This document shows positions 21,903-22,951 of a stretch of DNA of 22,951 nt, one piece after another; the stretch's first letter is position 1; the number at the start of each line of letters is the position of its first letter. Under the pieces are notes generated by a model. It was not told where the DNA came from, did not search any database, and saw only the letters and a list, made by a program, of their open reading frames with translations. The stretch comes from Rickettsiella sp. (GTDB lineage: Bacteria > Pseudomonadota > Gammaproteobacteria > Diplorickettsiales > Diplorickettsiaceae). Made by a program: the position numbers and the translations under genes. The DNA lies in contig JAVHYG010000010.1 in the NCBI GenBank assembly GCA_031119195.1, forward strand, positions 1 through 22,951, read 5' to 3'.

Positions 21903-22667
21903 TTAATGGGTACTTTCAGCCGTTTGTTTAGAAGCAGGCTTAGTCTTCGGTAGACGGCGTCGATTATAATGCCTTTGATCTTTCTCATTAGAATAATGAG
22001 ACTTAGCTTCCGTACTTTCAGGAAAACTAATCTGCGAGCGATCAAAAATCTCACCTTTATTAATCCAAACTTTAACACCTAATTTGCCATAAGTTGTTTG
22101 CGCTTCTGCTAATGCATAATCAATGTTTGCACGAAACGTATGCAAAGGCACACTTCCTTCATGATAACGTTCACTACGGGCAATTTCAGCACCACCTAAA
22201 CGACCAGACACTTCAATTTTGATTCCTTTTGCTCCCAAACGTAGCGCAGTTTGTACTGGACGTTTCATTGCTCGACGAAACATAACACGGCGCTCAAGTT
22301 GTTGCGCAATACTTTCTGCAACCAGTTTTGCATCAAGCTCTGGTTTTTTTACCTCAACTACAGAAAGAGATACCGAAGTTAACATACACTTTTCAACTTT
22401 TTTCCTAAGACCTTCAATATATTCACCTTTTTTGCCAATAACTACACCAGGTCTTGCAACGTAAATGGTAATTTTGGCATTACGCGCAGTTCTTTCTATT
22501 TGAATCGATGAAACACCAGCCTGAACAAGAACTTTTTCTATCAAAGCACGTGCCTTTAAATCAGCGATAAGTAATTCAGCATATTCTTGCGGCTTTGCAT
22601 ACCATTTCGCTGTCGATGTCCGAGTAATATTTAAACGAATTCCAACAGGGTTTACCTTATGGCCCAT
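21903..22667 (-). CDS. rpsC: 30S ribosomal protein uS3
   Basis: The 254-aa protein starts MGHKVNPVGIRLNITRTSTA. It has the type 2 KH domain with the GxxG loop in RPGVVIGKKGEYIEGLRKKV, and the C-terminal domain with KGIKIEVSGRLGGAEIARSE and YGKLGVKVWINKGEI. It is about 20 residues longer than E. coli S3 (233), the extra part being a basic, disordered tail after residue ~232. uS3 lines the mRNA entry tunnel. It begins two bases after the rplV stop. Confidence 0.98.
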   Translation of the reverse strand: MGHKVNPVGIRLNITRTSTAKWYAKPQEYAELLIADLKARALIEKVLVQAGVSSIQIERTARNAKITIYVARPGVVIGKKGEYIEGLRKKVEKCMLTSVSLSVVEVKKPELDAKLVAESIAQQLERRVMFRRAMKRPVQTALRLGAKGIKIEVSGRLGGAEIARSERYHEGSVPLHTFRANIDYALAEAQTTYGKLGVKVWINKGEIFDRSQISFPESTEAKSHYSNEKDQRHYNRRRLPKTKPASKQTAESTH

Positions 22668-22669
22668 AA

Positions 22670-22951
22670 TTATTTCTTCTCCCCATTGTCAGATACTTTA
22701 ACCGTTATGTGGCAAGTTGGCTTTAATATACGGTTACTACGTCCTTTTGCCCGAGCATGCATACGTTTCAAAGTAGGCCCTTGGTCAACATAGACAGTAC
22801 TTACTTTCAGTAGATCCACATCCGCACCCTGATTATGTTCCGCATTAGCTACAGCCGACTCTAAAACCTTTTTTAATACTTTTGCATTCTTTTTAACACT
22901 AAAAGTTAATACCTGAAGTGCTTTTTCAACTTTTAAACCGCGTATTTGATC
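22670..22951 (-). CDS. rplV: 50S ribosomal protein uL22 (partial, N-terminus outside window)
   Basis: An open minus-strand frame enters at the right edge and ends with TAA at 22670-22672, giving 93 residues of an expected ~110. Visible signatures include VLKKVLESAVANAEHNQGAD, VYVDQGPTLKRMHARAKGRS and NRILKPTCHITVKVSD, all uL22. The protein lines the nascent-peptide tunnel. About 17 N-terminal residues lie beyond the window. It is the first visible gene of the S10-type part; rpsS, rplB, rplW, rplD, rplC and rpsJ are expected beyond the edge. Confidence 0.97.
   Translation of the reverse strand, partial: DQIRGLKVEKALQVLTFSVKKNAKVLKKVLESAVANAEHNQGADVDLLKVSTVYVDQGPTLKRMHARAKGRSNRILKPTCHITVKVSDNGEKK

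Overview
The window looks like chromosomal DNA from an AT-rich, host-associated gammaproteobacterium of the Legionellales/Coxiellaceae type (Rickettsiella, Diplorickettsia or a relative). This placement is an inference. It rests on the gammaproteobacterial order of the ribosomal genes, an initiator tRNA-rimP-nusA-infB-rbfA-truB operon, an ankyrin-repeat protein resembling the Legionella core effector AnkH/LegA3, a GacS/LetS-type Hpt module, and AT-rich intergenic DNA that looks repeat-like. Nearly every gene is on the minus strand.

Layout from left to right. (1) Positions 1-500 hold the likely tail of a plus-strand gene, a strong terminator, and a 61-aa Pro/Gln/Asn/His-rich protein with a duplicated KPQWPGQ heptad. 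(2) Positions 685-6950 are the metY-nusA-infB type operon, read leftwards: promoter, tRNA-fMet, terminator-like hairpin, rimP, nusA, infB, rbfA, truB. The rpsO-pnp genes that follow truB in E. coli are absent here. (3) Positions 7136-9036 hold a two-gene accessory unit: a protein of unknown function translationally overlapping an AnkH-like protein with cysteine-protease-like motifs. (4) Positions 9142-11089 hold asd and prmB, which overlap. (5) Positions 11090-11718 are a 629-base stretch without conventional genes. It contains a perfect 34-bp palindrome, a segment bounded by inverted repeats, and a compact unit of promoter, ribosome-binding site, 15-codon ORF and terminator. A stand-alone plus-strand Hpt gene follows. 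(6) Positions 12156-22951 are the continuous S10-spc-alpha ribosomal cluster in canonical order, from rplV (cut by the window edge) to rplQ. It includes secY, rpoA and the short rpmJ.

Most genes act in translation and gene expression: initiation (initiator tRNA, IF-2), 30S maturation (RimP, RbfA), tRNA pseudouridylation (TruB), ribosomal protein methylation (PrmB), elongation control (NusA), RNA polymerase alpha, and export of membrane proteins (SecY). The accessory genes (AnkH-like pair, Hpt, Pro/Gln-rich peptide) fit a host-associated lifestyle with GacS/LetS-like phosphorelay signalling. I found no rRNA, CRISPR array, complete insertion sequence or recognisable new multigene defence system. 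The most unusual places are 11223-11612, the 15433-15486 micro-ORF between secY and rpmJ, and the AnkH-like pair.
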